NCBI RefSeq assembly: GCF_050717535.1
Contig: NZ_JBOITM010000028.1
Span: 124,001 to 188,000, forward strand
DNA length: 64,000 nt
Origin: Clostridium_AD sp050717535
Lineage (GTDB): Bacteria; Bacillota; Clostridia; Clostridiales; Clostridiaceae
Direction of reading: 5' to 3'
Below are positions 46,004-55,339 of this stretch, piece by piece. Below the pieces are notes generated by a model that was not told the DNA's origin, made no database searches, and saw only the letters and a list, made by a program, of their open reading frames with translations. Numbering within the stretch: position 1 is the first letter of the stretch; each line of letters starts with the position of its first letter. The position numbers and the translations under genes were made by a program.

Positions 46004-47329
46004 ATGAATGAAATACTTAAGTACTATATAGAAACATGGGGTTGTCAAATGAATGACGAGGATTCAGAAAAATTATCCGGTATGTTAATAAATATGGGAT
46101 ATAAGAAAACTGCGGATAAAGAAGCAGCTGACATAATTATTTTTAATACTTGTTGTGTTAGAGAGAATGCCGAGCAAAAGGCAGATGGAAATATAGGTGC
46201 TTTAAAGACTATGAAAAAGGAGAATCCAAACCTTATAATAGCAGTAACTGGATGTATGATGCAGCAAGAAGGTATGGCAAAACATATAATCACTAAGTTC
46301 CCATTTGTAGATATTATTATTGGAACACATAATACTTATAAGTTTCCGGAGTACTTAAGAAGAGTACAAGGCGGTGAAACACCAATTGTAGAAATTTGGG
46401 ATAAGGAAGAAGATATCGTAGAAGGACTTCCAATAGATAGGGAAAGTAGTATAAAAGGATTTGTTACTATTATGTATGGGTGCAATAATTTTTGTACTTA
46501 TTGTATAGTTCCTTATGTAAGAGGAAGAGAGAGAAGTAGAAATCCAGAAGATATTATAAGTGAAATAGAAGATATGATTGTGAAAGGTTACAAAGAAATA
46601 ACTCTACTTGGTCAAAATGTTAATTCTTATGGCACGGGGCTAGAACCTAAAATAAATTTTGCACAGCTTCTTAGAAAAATTAACAAAATTGAGAATTTAG
46701 AGAGAGTAAGATTTATGACATCTCATCCCAAGGATTTAACCCAAGAGGTAATAGATGTTATTGCTGAATCAGATAAGCTCTGCGAACAAGTTCATTTGCC
46801 GGCGCAATCAGGTTCAAGTGCAGTTTTAAAAAAAATGAATAGACATTATGATAGGAAGCAATATATGGATTTAGTTAAAAGCATTAGAGAGGCAATACCC
46901 AATGTGGGGTTAAGTACAGATATTATAGTTGGGTTTCCAGGAGAAACGGATGAGGATTTTGAAGAGACCTTAAGTTTAATGGAAGAGGTAAAATATGATT
47001 CAGCATATATGTATCTTTATTCTAAAAGAAAAGGAACTCCTGCTGATGAAATGAGTGGCCAAATACCAGAGGATGTTAAGCATGAAAGATTTAATAGATT
47101 AATGGAAGTTGTTAATAGAAATTCTGCAGAAAAAAATAAAGAATACGTAGGAAAAATTGTAGAGGTGCTAGTTGAAGGTTATAGTAAAAATGATAAAAGT
47201 AAATTAACTGGTAGGACTAGAACTGGAAAATTAGTTAATTTTGAAGGTAATTATAAGGCTATTGGAGATCTAGTATCAGTTCAAATAACCGATGCACGCT
47301 CATTTTCACTTAATGGTGAAGAAATTTAA
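46004..47329 (+). CDS. miaB: tRNA-2-methylthio-N6-dimethylallyladenosine synthase
   Basis: MiaB adds the methylthio group to i6A37 of tRNAs, acting after MiaA, which is encoded downstream in this operon. The 441-residue protein has the N-terminal cluster cysteines (ETWGCQMN, NTCCVRENA, VTGCMMQ). The radical-SAM CxxxCxxC is at C160/C164/C167 (YGCNNFCTYCIVP), and a C-terminal TRAM domain follows. The WGCQMN signature distinguishes it from RimO. AAAGGAGAATGC precedes the ATG. Confidence 0.96.
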   Translation: MNEILKYYIETWGCQMNDEDSEKLSGMLINMGYKKTADKEAADIIIFNTCCVRENAEQKADGNIGALKTMKKENPNLIIAVTGCMMQQEGMAKHIITKFPFVDIIIGTHNTYKFPEYLRRVQGGETPIVEIWDKEEDIVEGLPIDRESSIKGFVTIMYGCNNFCTYCIVPYVRGRERSRNPEDIISEIEDMIVKGYKEITLLGQNVNSYGTGLEPKINFAQLLRKINKIENLERVRFMTSHPKDLTQEVIDVIAESDKLCEQVHLPAQSGSSAVLKKMNRHYDRKQYMDLVKSIREAIPNVGLSTDIIVGFPGETDEDFEETLSLMEEVKYDSAYMYLYSKRKGTPADEMSGQIPEDVKHERFNRLMEVVNRNSAEKNKEYVGKIVEVLVEGYSKNDKSKLTGRTRTGKLVNFEGNYKAIGDLVSVQITDARSFSLNGEEI

Positions 47330-47335
47330 GGTGCA

Positions 47336-50059
47336 ATGACAAGCAAGGGGGCAACACAATTGGCATTAACTCCAATGATGATACAATATTTTGAAATAAA
47401 AGAAACCTGTAAGGATTGTATAATGTTTTTTAGATTAGGGGACTTTTATGAAATGTTTTTTACAGATGCACAGGTTGCAGCAAAAGAATTAGAACTGGTC
47501 CTTACAGGACGTGACTGTGGACTGGAAAAAAAAGCACCTATGTGTGGGATTCCTCACCACGCAGCTAACGCCTATATAGGTAGGCTAATAGCAAAAGGAT
47601 ATAAGGTTGCTATATGTGAACAAGTAGAAGATCCAGCACTTGCAAAGGGCATAGTTAAAAGAGATATTATTAAAATAATTACGCCAGGTACTTATACTGA
47701 TTCTGGGTTTTTAGAAGAAAGTAAAAACAATTATGTTATGAGCATTTACGTTGATAAAAAAGATGATTTTTGTGGATTGTGTTTTTGCGATGTATCAACT
47801 GGTGAATTTAGTTGCACAGACACTAGACTTAATCTTGTTAACATATTAGATGAAATATCAAAGTTTAGTCCAAAAGAAATTATAGTATCAGAAGATATAT
47901 CTTTTGAGATGCTAGGCGCCATAAAAGAAAGATTTAATGTGTCTTATTCCTCTTACCCAAATGATTTTTTTATTATGAAAGATGATACACTATTAAAAAA
48001 ACAGTTTCATAATTATTCGGAAATAATATTGTCGCAAACCTTACTTAGAAGTATAGCAGGACTTCTTAGTTATATTATAGACACACAAAAAAATTCGCTT
48101 TCTCACATAGATACTATAGAATATTATGATATTTTAGATTATGTAAGTTTAGATGCAAATTCTAGGAGAAACTTAGAGCTTACGGAAACTTTAAGGGATA
48201 AAACTAAGAAAGGTTCACTCCTTTGGGTATTAGATAGAACGAATACTGCTATGGGAGCTAGAAGACTTCGTAAATGGTTAGATCAACCTCTAATAAACAA
48301 AAGTTTAATAGAAGAAAGATTAGAGGCTGTAGAAGAACTGAAAAATAATATATCCGCTCACGAAGATTTAAAAGATGTGCTAACGGATATATATGATATA
48401 GAGAGACTTGTAGGAAAAATTTCTTCGAAAAATGTTAATGCGAAGGAATTAATATCTCTTAAAAATTCTATAGAAAAGATACCAAAGCTTAAATCCATTT
48501 TATCAGGGCTTAATAGTAAATTAATGAGAAAAATATATTTAGAATTAGATGACTTAAAAGATATATATGATACCTTAGATAAGTCTATTATCGAAAGCCC
48601 AGCTATTTCTATTAAAGAAGGAAATATTATTAAAGCAGGGCTAAATAGTGAAATAGATGAGCTAAGGCTAGCTAAGGCTCATGGCAAAGAGTGGATTGCT
48701 ACATTAGAAAATGATGAGAAGAGTATAACTGGTATAAGATCTTTAAAAGTAGGATATAACAGGGTATTTGGTTATTATATAGAAATAACCAAAGCAAATA
48801 TTGCGTTAATTCCTGAGGGAAGGTATATAAGAAAACAAACACTATCTAACGCAGAAAGATATATTACTCCTGAACTTAAGGAAATGGAAGAAAAGATTTT
48901 AGGAGCAGAAGAAAAATTAGTAAATATCGAATATGAGGTATTTACTGGCATAAGAGAAGATATTGAAAAGCATGTAGAAAGAATGAAAAATACTGCTAAG
49001 TTAATATCTGAAATTGATTGTTTGAGTTCCTTAAGTACAATAGCTATTGAAAATAATTATGTGAGGCCTGAAATAAATACAAAGGGCATTTTTAATATTA
49101 AAGGTGGTCGGCATCCTGTAGTTGAAAAAATGATGCCTTCTAATACTTTTATTGAAAATGACACATATATGGATACAATAGATAATCAACTATTATTAAT
49201 AACTGGGCCTAATATGGCTGGTAAATCCACCTATATGCGCCAAGTGGCACTAATAACTATAATGGCTCAAATAGGAAGTTTTGTTCCTTGTACATCTTCA
49301 GATATATCTATCTGTGATAAGATTTTTACGAGAATAGGAGCTTCAGATGATCTTGCTGCTGGTAAAAGTACATTTATGGTTGAAATGTGGGAAGTATCTA
49401 ATATATTACAAAATGCAACAAATAAAAGTCTAGTTTTACTTGATGAGGTAGGCAGAGGTACAAGTACTTATGATGGACTAAGTATTGCTTGGTCAGTAAT
49501 TGAGTATATTTGCAAGAATCCTAATTTAAGGAGTAAAACCTTATTTGCCACCCATTATCATGAGTTAACAAAACTTGAGGGTATGATTGAGGGAGTTAAA
49601 AATTATTCAGTAGCTGTAAAAAAAATTCAAAATGAAATTGTATTTATAAGAAAAATTGTTCCAGGTGGAGCTGATAAATCTTATGGAATAGAGGTTGCAA
49701 AGCTGGCAGGTCTTCCAAAGGAAGTAATAAGCAGAGCTAATGAGATTTTAGAGGTACTAGAGAATTTCAATAATACAACAGAAATTGACTTAATACACGA
49801 GCAAACTTCAAAGAAGAATCAATCAAATAAAATTAATGATAAAAGTGCTAAGAAGGATAATGGTAATGATGCTATAAAAGAGGTAGCTGTAACTTATGAA
49901 CCTAAAATAGTTAAAGATGAAGCTGTTCAAATTAGTTTTACGGACATAGAAAAGGATAATCTTTTAAAGGAAATTAAAGATATAAATATCCTTAATCTTA
50001 CACCTATGGACGGGTTTAATAAATTATATGATCTAGTTAAAAGAGCAAAGTTGCTATAA
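47336..50059 (+). CDS. mutS: DNA mismatch repair protein MutS
   Basis: MutS recognises mismatches and small loops and recruits MutL. The 907-residue protein has the mismatch-binding Phe-x-Glu motif near the N terminus (FFRLGDFYEMFF), connector, lever and clamp domains, and the ATPase with Walker A GPNMAGKST at about 624-632. Walker B (LVLLDEVGRGTSTYDG) and the C-terminal helix-turn-helix follow. The start lies seven bases after miaB. A lysine/asparagine-rich linker precedes the C-terminal tetramerisation segment. Typical of MutS1. Confidence 0.97.
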   Translation: MTSKGATQLALTPMMIQYFEIKETCKDCIMFFRLGDFYEMFFTDAQVAAKELELVLTGRDCGLEKKAPMCGIPHHAANAYIGRLIAKGYKVAICEQVEDPALAKGIVKRDIIKIITPGTYTDSGFLEESKNNYVMSIYVDKKDDFCGLCFCDVSTGEFSCTDTRLNLVNILDEISKFSPKEIIVSEDISFEMLGAIKERFNVSYSSYPNDFFIMKDDTLLKKQFHNYSEIILSQTLLRSIAGLLSYIIDTQKNSLSHIDTIEYYDILDYVSLDANSRRNLELTETLRDKTKKGSLLWVLDRTNTAMGARRLRKWLDQPLINKSLIEERLEAVEELKNNISAHEDLKDVLTDIYDIERLVGKISSKNVNAKELISLKNSIEKIPKLKSILSGLNSKLMRKIYLELDDLKDIYDTLDKSIIESPAISIKEGNIIKAGLNSEIDELRLAKAHGKEWIATLENDEKSITGIRSLKVGYNRVFGYYIEITKANIALIPEGRYIRKQTLSNAERYITPELKEMEEKILGAEEKLVNIEYEVFTGIREDIEKHVERMKNTAKLISEIDCLSSLSTIAIENNYVRPEINTKGIFNIKGGRHPVVEKMMPSNTFIENDTYMDTIDNQLLLITGPNMAGKSTYMRQVALITIMAQIGSFVPCTSSDISICDKIFTRIGASDDLAAGKSTFMVEMWEVSNILQNATNKSLVLLDEVGRGTSTYDGLSIAWSVIEYICKNPNLRSKTLFATHYHELTKLEGMIEGVKNYSVAVKKIQNEIVFIRKIVPGGADKSYGIEVAKLAGLPKEVISRANEILEVLENFNNTTEIDLIHEQTSKKNQSNKINDKSAKKDNGNDAIKEVAVTYEPKIVKDEAVQISFTDIEKDNLLKEIKDINILNLTPMDGFNKLYDLVKRAKLL

Positions 50060-50083
50060 AAATAGCAAAGGATGTGATTTATT

Positions 50084-52027
50084 ATGAGAATTAACATATT
50101 AGAAGTTGAAACTTCCAATAAAATTGCTGCAGGTGAGGTGGTTGAAAGACCCTCATCAGTAGTAAAGGAGTTAGTGGAAAATAGCATAGATGCAGGTGCT
50201 AAAAATATTATTGTGGAAATTTTTGATGGTGGTCAGACAAATATAAAAGTAATTGATGATGGCTGTGGAATACATATAGATGATATAGAAAAGGCTTTTT
50301 TGCCACATGCTACCAGTAAAATAAAATATGTTGAGGATATCTATAATATACACACCCTAGGATTTAGAGGAGAAGCGCTGCCAAGTATTGCTTCTGTATC
50401 TCGGACGCTATTAAGTAGTAGAACTAAAGAGTCTTCTTCAGGTAAAGAAATATCTCAAAGTGCAGGGGACGTACTTTATGTAAAAGAAATAGGATGTAAT
50501 ATAGGTACAACTATAGAAGTTAAGGATTTGTTTTTTAATGTTCCCGCAAGACAAAAATTTTTAAAATCACCCCAAAGAGAGGCAGCCTTAATATCAGATA
50601 TTGTGGGCAGGCTTGCATTAGCTAACAATGATATATCTTTTAAACTAATGAGTAATGAAAAAAAAGTCCTATCAACATATAGCTCCACAAATCTTTGTGA
50701 TACCATTAGATATATATATGGTAAAGAGGTTGTAGAGAATATTACAGGTTTTGAAAAATTGGGCGATATAATGTCTGTTCATGGATACGTTGGTAATGCA
50801 GTAATAAGTAGAGGAAGTAGAAATAGGCAAAGTATTTTTGTTAATAAAAGATATGTTAAAAGTAGTCTAATTACTGCAGCAGTAGAAAATGCATTTAAAT
50901 CTTTTTTGACTATTAATAAATTTCCTTTTTTTGTAATATATTTAGACATTTTTCCTGAATATATAGATGTAAATGTTCACCCACAAAAAACTGAAATTAA
51001 GTTTCAAGAGGATAAAGATGTATTTAAGTTTGTTTTTGGTGCAGTTCACACAGCGATTGGTGACAGTTTAAGAGAAAATTTCACTGTAGAGGAAGAAAAA
51101 GAAAATAATGAAAATTACAGTGGTGAAGAAGTTGAAAAAAATACTTTAAAAAAAGATATTTATGATTTTAATAGAATAGTCGTAGATGAAAAAGTAAAAA
51201 AAGAGTTAGAGAAAAGTGTTCAAATTCCATTAGATTTCAATTATAAGAGATTAAACAGTGAAACAGATAATTCTATGAAATTGCGGTATACAAATTCTAA
51301 TGGACCAATAGTTACAAGAGGTCCACAGGGCGAATCTACTAATGAATTCGCATATGGAAATTCAATTGAAAATATTAGAGAGAGTAATGGCAACAATTAT
51401 GATGTGGGTAAAGAAATATCTGCAGATGGGATTTATAAAATTTCTAAGTTTCCTGAAATAAGAATTATAGGTCAATTTAACAAAACCTATGTTTTAGGTG
51501 AAGCATATAATGAGCTTTACCTAATTGACCAACATGCAGCTCATGAAAAAATACTGTTTGAAAAGTATAGAAGTGAGATTATAAAGTCAGAGGTGTTATC
51601 CCAAATTTTACTTACACCAACTGTAATTGAACTTAGTCATGAAGATTACGCGTACTATAATGAAAATGAAGCTGTATTTAAAAATTCTGGGTTTGATATT
51701 ATTGAATTTGGAGAAAATACAATAAGTATAAGGGAAGTTCCCATAATACTAGGTAAACCGGATATTAAAAATCTCTTCAATGAGATATTAGATAATTTGA
51801 AAAATATGGGCACAGGAAAAACTGAAGAAATTAAATATACTCGAATAGCCACAATGGCATGTAAAGCAGCTGTAAAAGCAAATAATCAACTTTCAGAACT
51901 AGAAATGAATAAATTAATTAATGATTTAAGATATATAGATGAACCTTTTACTTGTCCACATGGAAGACCCACAATAATAAAAATTACACTAAATGAGTTA
52001 GAAAAAAGATTTAAAAGAATACAATAG
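50084..52027 (+). CDS. mutL: DNA mismatch repair protein MutL
   Basis: MutL is a GHKL ATPase and, in organisms without MutH, a nicking endonuclease. The 647-residue protein has the ATPase motifs ELVENSIDAGAK, DDGCGI and GFRGEALPSIASV. A variable acidic linker covers about residues 335-460. The C-terminal endonuclease motif is DQHAAHEKILFE at about 482-493, with ACKAAVKA and CPHGRPT completing the metal site. Strand nicking activity is therefore expected. The gene lies 24 bases after mutS. Confidence 0.96.
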   Translation: MRINILEVETSNKIAAGEVVERPSSVVKELVENSIDAGAKNIIVEIFDGGQTNIKVIDDGCGIHIDDIEKAFLPHATSKIKYVEDIYNIHTLGFRGEALPSIASVSRTLLSSRTKESSSGKEISQSAGDVLYVKEIGCNIGTTIEVKDLFFNVPARQKFLKSPQREAALISDIVGRLALANNDISFKLMSNEKKVLSTYSSTNLCDTIRYIYGKEVVENITGFEKLGDIMSVHGYVGNAVISRGSRNRQSIFVNKRYVKSSLITAAVENAFKSFLTINKFPFFVIYLDIFPEYIDVNVHPQKTEIKFQEDKDVFKFVFGAVHTAIGDSLRENFTVEEEKENNENYSGEEVEKNTLKKDIYDFNRIVVDEKVKKELEKSVQIPLDFNYKRLNSETDNSMKLRYTNSNGPIVTRGPQGESTNEFAYGNSIENIRESNGNNYDVGKEISADGIYKISKFPEIRIIGQFNKTYVLGEAYNELYLIDQHAAHEKILFEKYRSEIIKSEVLSQILLTPTVIELSHEDYAYYNENEAVFKNSGFDIIEFGENTISIREVPIILGKPDIKNLFNEILDNLKNMGTGKTEEIKYTRIATMACKAAVKANNQLSELEMNKLINDLRYIDEPFTCPHGRPTIIKITLNELEKRFKRIQ

Positions 52028-52041
52028 AAAAAGGTGAAAAT

Positions 52042-52980
52042 ATGAAAGATTTATTTATTTTAGCAGGTCCCACAGCTATAGGTAAAACAGAAATCTCTAT
52101 AAAATTGGCACAAAAATTAAATGGTGAGATTATATCAGCGGATTCAATGCAAATATACAAATCTATGGATGTTGGCTCTGCTAAAATTTCATTCGATGAG
52201 ATGAGGGGAGTACCTCATCATCTAATAGATATAATAGGGCCCAGTGAAAATTTTAGTGTGACTGACTTTAAAGAAAGAGCTGAAAGTGCAATTGAAGAAA
52301 TAACTAATAAAAGTAAACTACCAATGATAATTGGTGGAACTGGGTTTTATATAAATTCACTAATATATAACTATAGTTTTGCACATACCCATAAAGATGA
52401 GAAGTATAGAGATTATCTTACAAAGCTTGCCCAGATGCAGGGAAAAGAACATGTACATAGCTTACTTAAGGATATTGATGAACAGTCCTACAATAAATTA
52501 TATCCTAATGATTTAAAAAGAGTTATTAGAGCTTTAGAAGTATATAAAGTTAGTGGTAAACCTATGAGTGATTTTGCATCGCAGCAAAATGTCTTAGATA
52601 TTCCTTATAATGTACACTATTTTGTGCTAAATATGGACAGACAAAAATTATATGCAAGGATTAATTCTCGGGTAGATATAATGATGAAGAAAAATTTAAT
52701 CAATGAAGTTATAAAATTAAAAGAAATGGGCTATAATGCAGATATGCAATCAATGAAGGGTATAGGTTATAAAGAAATACTTTACTATTTAAACCATGAA
52801 ATATCCTTAAATGAGGCTATAGAAATGATCAAACAAGGAAGTAGAAATTATGCCAAAAGACAGCTTACTTGGTTTAGAAAAGATCCAAGAGTAAATTGGA
52901 TTAATAAAGATGATTTCAAAAGTGATGATGAAATTGTAGAATATATTGCCAGTCAGTTATATTCTATGAGAAAATTATAA
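52042..52980 (+). CDS. miaA: tRNA dimethylallyltransferase
   Basis: MiaA prenylates A37 of tRNAs reading UNN codons, giving the substrate for MiaB. The 312-residue protein has the P-loop AGPTAIGKTE (7-16), SADSMQIYKSMDVGSAK, the RGVPHHLIDI segment, GGTGFYINSLIY and LKRVIRALEVY. It lies 14 bases after mutL, and the placement before hfq is the classical arrangement. Confidence 0.97.
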   Translation: MKDLFILAGPTAIGKTEISIKLAQKLNGEIISADSMQIYKSMDVGSAKISFDEMRGVPHHLIDIIGPSENFSVTDFKERAESAIEEITNKSKLPMIIGGTGFYINSLIYNYSFAHTHKDEKYRDYLTKLAQMQGKEHVHSLLKDIDEQSYNKLYPNDLKRVIRALEVYKVSGKPMSDFASQQNVLDIPYNVHYFVLNMDRQKLYARINSRVDIMMKKNLINEVIKLKEMGYNADMQSMKGIGYKEILYYLNHEISLNEAIEMIKQGSRNYAKRQLTWFRKDPRVNWINKDDFKSDDEIVEYIASQLYSMRKL

Positions 52981-53061
52981 TTTACTATATTTGATAAAAT
53001 TAAAAGGATTTTCAGGATATTTATAGAATATTCTAAAAATACATATTGTGGAGGTGAATCT

Positions 53062-53310
53062 ATGAATAAATCTACGAATAATTTACAGGATATAGTCTTG
53101 AACGGAGCAAGGAAAAATAAAATTCCAGTTACCTTATATTTGACAAATGGTTTTCAACTGAAAGGAAATGTAACTGGGTTTGATAGTTTTACGGTGATTT
53201 TAAATTGTGATGGAAAACAAATGATGATATATAAACATGCGATTTCTACCATAACTCCATTAAAACCAATAGCATTTAATGACATTTCAGAAGAAAGTCC
53301 ACTGCCTTAA
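53062..53310 (+). CDS. hfq: RNA chaperone Hfq
   Basis: Hfq forms hexamers that bind A/U-rich and sRNA sequences. The 82-residue protein contains the Sm1 motif (NKIPVTLYLTNGFQLKGNVTGFD) and the Sm2 motif (QMMIYKHAISTITP, with the YKHA proximal-site residues). The short tail after Sm2 is typical of Gram-positive Hfq. GGAGGTGAATCT precedes the ATG and a strong hairpin follows. Confidence 0.97.
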   Translation: MNKSTNNLQDIVLNGARKNKIPVTLYLTNGFQLKGNVTGFDSFTVILNCDGKQMMIYKHAISTITPLKPIAFNDISEESPLP

Positions 53311-53334
53311 TAAGTGGGAATATAAAGATTAAGC

Positions 53335-53386
53335 CATAAGAGATAATGCACCCTTGAATTTTCAAGGGTGCATTATCTTATGTTTT
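53335..53386 (+). terminator. Intrinsic terminator after hfq
   Basis: A stem of about 20 pairs (53335-53357 with 53362-53382, two bulged bases) with a short loop ends the miaB-hfq operon. The T-tail is modest. Confidence 0.75.
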
Positions 53387-53484
53387 CAGTTAATAACAAT
53401 GAAAACTATTTGCAATTTATGATATATCAAATAATTTCAAATTATGGTATAATAAGTTAAAAAAGATTTGGTAGGGGGAAGCAA

Positions 53485-53637
53485 ATGAAATTACTTTGCA
53501 AATGTGGTAATGTTGAAGATATAATTACAGATAAGTTGATTGAAAGATATGAATTTAAAATTATTGATGATGGTACTTTAATTTTAGTCTGTAAGAAGTG
53601 TAAGGAAGTAGTATTTATAAAATTAAAGAATAGTTAG
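53485..53637 (+). CDS. Small zinc-ribbon-like protein, 50 residues
   Basis: An ATG at 53485 with AGGGGGAAGC upstream opens a 50-codon frame. The sequence has a CKCG pair near the N terminus and a CKKC pair near the C terminus, separated by about 30 residues. That is the pattern of a minimal zinc ribbon. An extended -10 (TGGTATAAT near 53445-53453) lies upstream, and a terminator starts three bases after the stop, so it is its own unit. Family and function are unknown to me. Confidence 0.7.
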   Translation: MKLLCKCGNVEDIITDKLIERYEFKIIDDGTLILVCKKCKEVVFIKLKNS

Positions 53638-53639
53638 TG

Positions 53640-53671
53640 AAGCTCTGGGGGCAATCTCAGGGCTTTATTTT
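53640..53671 (+). terminator. Intrinsic terminator after the zinc-ribbon gene
   Basis: An eight-pair stem (53640-53647 with 53658-53665, one G-U) with a ten-base loop, then a T-rich run. Confidence 0.8.
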
Positions 53672-53719
53672 TGGAAAACAGTAAAATAAATTAATATTTA
53701 TAAATTATAATAAACATAG

Positions 53720-53745
53720 TGAACTTTTTAGTGAAAGTTTCCGTT
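53720..53745 (+). promoter_or_regulatory. Candidate ECF (SigY-type) autoregulatory promoter
   Basis: TGAACT at 53720-53725 and CGTT at 53742-53745 are separated by 16 nt. This resembles ECF-family promoters (TGAAC...CGTC). It sits about 25 nt upstream of the ECF sigma gene, where autoregulation is usual. Confidence 0.5.
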
Positions 53746-53770
53746 ATAGGATTGCTAGGGGTGATTATCA

Positions 53771-54301
53771 TTGGATGAACTAGAGCTTATTAATAAAGCT
53801 AAAGATGGAAATAAAAGCGCATTAAATTCGCTTTTAGTAGACAATATTAATATTTTAAAAGGCTATACTATTAAAATGGTAGGAGATCCACATTTAGCAC
53901 AAGATATTATACAGGATGCGCTACTTAAAGCCGTTCTAAATATAAATAAATTTGAGCCTAGAGCAAAATTTTCTACTTGGTTAATAAAAATAGCCACTAA
54001 TGTTTACCGGGATTATTTAAGAAAGAATAAATCATATGAGTTAATAGAGGAAGGTTTAGTTGATAAGGGTAAACAAGTAGAGGATATTGTAATATCAAAT
54101 TATGAACATCAAGAAATAATAAAAATAATTTTAAAGTTATCTTATGACAAGAGGGCTGTATTTATTTTAAAACATTATTACGGATACAAATATGAGGAAA
54201 TATCAGAAATTATGGGCTGTCCCCTTGGAACCGTTAGGTCAAGGCTCCATAATGCAGTAAAATATATAATAAGTGAAATTGATAGAAAGGAGATTATATA
54301 A
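53771..54301 (+). CDS. sigY: ECF sigma factor, SigY-like
   Basis: This 176-residue extracytoplasmic-function sigma factor has region 2 (DPHLAQDIIQDALLKAV...FSTWLIKIATNVYRDYLRK) and region 4 (YDKRAVFILKHYYGYKYEEISEIMGCPLGTVRSRLH). TTG start after AGGGGTGATT. It is followed without a gap by two genes for small membrane proteins. The arrangement recalls Bacillus sigY-yxlCDE, where the small proteins restrain SigY. The inducing signal is unknown. Confidence 0.85.
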   Translation: MDELELINKAKDGNKSALNSLLVDNINILKGYTIKMVGDPHLAQDIIQDALLKAVLNINKFEPRAKFSTWLIKIATNVYRDYLRKNKSYELIEEGLVDKGKQVEDIVISNYEHQEIIKIILKLSYDKRAVFILKHYYGYKYEEISEIMGCPLGTVRSRLHNAVKYIISEIDRKEII

Positions 54302-54304
54302 GTG

Positions 54305-54709
54305 ATGGATGCTGATAAAATTAAAAACTCTATAATTGATGAATTTTATAATGAATCACAGGAAAAAGATGGTAAAAATTCAGTGCATAATGAGGGCGAT
54401 TTAGAATTTAAAAGTAAGCTAAATGTAACAGCTAAGAAAATGAATGTGCTGAATGATGATATATTTGATTTTGACATAGATACCTTGAGTATAATAGAGC
54501 AAGGGGAGTATATAAGAGAAAATAGAAAGAATAAAAAAGAATTCATTATGTTTATATTGTCCTCCATTATAATTCTTGCTTTATGTACCATAGCTATTCT
54601 TAAAATGGGTCCTAAGATACTTATTATTTCACAGATTCTTATAGTTACACTAGTCCCTTGGATAATAATACCTGTAATAGCAATTAAAAAAAGGGGAAGT
54701 GAAGTTTAG
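54305..54709 (+). CDS. Probable anti-sigma partner, YxlC-like membrane protein
   Basis: From the ATG at 54305 (an adjacent GTG at 54302 is an equal alternative; AAGGAG lies 9-12 bases upstream) the protein has 134 residues. About 80 charged cytoplasmic residues precede two transmembrane helices (FIMFILSSIIILALCTIAIL and KILIISQILIVTLVPWIIIPV). Placement right after an ECF sigma gene, and this one-domain/two-helix layout, fit a YxlC-type negative regulator. Sequence similarity is too weak to be sure by eye. It overlaps the next gene by one base. Confidence 0.65.
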   Translation: MDADKIKNSIIDEFYNESQEKDGKNSVHNEGDLEFKSKLNVTAKKMNVLNDDIFDFDIDTLSIIEQGEYIRENRKNKKEFIMFILSSIIILALCTIAILKMGPKILIISQILIVTLVPWIIIPVIAIKKRGSEV

Positions 54710-54921
54710 TGGATTCATCAAATAATTCATTGATTATAGTATTAGCCATAGCCATTCCTATAGTATTAATTCAAGGAACTTGGGTATTTTATGACGCAAG
54801 ACGACGGAAAGAAAAATATTATTGGCTTTGGGGGATTTTTGCACTGTTGAATACACCTGGTAATCTACTGATTTATCTATTAGTAACACGAGTAATATTA
54901 AAGAATAAAAATAAAAATTAG
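54709..54921 (+). CDS. Small membrane protein, YxlE/PLDc_N-like
   Basis: This 70-residue protein has two hydrophobic helices, with WVFYDARRRKEK in the loop and WGIFALLNTPGNLLIYLLV in the second helix. The pattern resembles the phospholipase-D N-terminal (PLDc_N) helices seen in the SigY anti-sigma component YxlE. It starts with GTG, overlapping the preceding stop by one base. It probably forms part of a membrane anti-sigma complex, an inference from context. The frame continues past its TAG stop (see the next entry). Confidence 0.6.
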   Translation: MDSSNNSLIIVLAIAIPIVLIQGTWVFYDARRRKEKYYWLWGIFALLNTPGNLLIYLLVTRVILKNKNKN

Positions 54922-54933
54922 CTGCTAAAAATA

Positions 54934-55050
54934 GTGGGAAATTTATTTACACTAGAAAATTATTCTTATACTATAGCATTTTCAATTTTGTGTTGCATAT
55001 TATTTATAATAGCGACTATTTTTAAGATGAATAAGGTTGAGGTAATATAA
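54934..55050 (+). CDS. Possible small membrane peptide, 38 residues
   Basis: A GTG at 54934 opens a 38-codon frame with one strong hydrophobic helix (YTIAFSILCCILFIIATIF) and a short charged tail. It has no clear ribosome binding site. It lies in the same frame as the preceding gene, separated only by that gene's TAG stop and four codons. It could be a separately translated peptide, a read-through extension or a remnant of a once longer protein. Confidence 0.35.
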   Translation: MGNLFTLENYSYTIAFSILCCILFIIATIFKMNKVEVI

Positions 55051-55107
55051 ATAGAAATTTCAAACAAAGCACAAACAAGGTTTATTTAATCATGGCTCTA
55101 TAAAATA

Positions 55108-55136
55108 TTGACAATAATGTAAATATTACTTATAAT
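55108..55136 (+). promoter_or_regulatory. Perfect-consensus sigma-A promoter
   Basis: TTGACA at 55108-55113, a 17-nt spacer and TATAAT at 55131-55136 match the vegetative consensus exactly, the only such perfect match I noticed in the window. It would drive a transcript of about 240 nt ending at the terminator at 55340-55380. Confidence 0.8.
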
Positions 55137-55242
55137 ATTTATATAGCACCTGGTTAATCTAAAGTAGAGCAAAGAAAATACCTATTAATAATTGTTATGT
55201 TACCTAAAAGAAAAGGGATATCAAAACAAGGGGGTATATATT

Positions 55243-55338
55243 ATGCCAGATAAGGGTAAAAGTAAAGGGACTACAACTAAGAATACTGGTAAAAAAGGTG
55301 AGAAAAAAGAACAAAAAAACAAAGGACCTAAAAAGTAA
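55243..55338 (+). CDS. Lysine-rich basic peptide, 31 residues
   Basis: An ATG at 55243 with AAGGGGGT upstream opens a 31-codon frame. About a third of the residues are lysine, with Gly, Thr, Glu and Pro making up most of the rest; it starts MPDKGKSKGTTTK and ends KNKGPKK. It has no hydrophobic segment and is probably disordered and nucleic-acid-binding. It has its own perfect promoter, a leader of about 100 nt and a strong terminator, so it is a dedicated unit. It could alternatively be a regulatory RNA with an incidental frame. Confidence 0.6.
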   Translation: MPDKGKSKGTTTKNTGKKGEKKEQKNKGPKK

Positions 55339-55339
55339 T

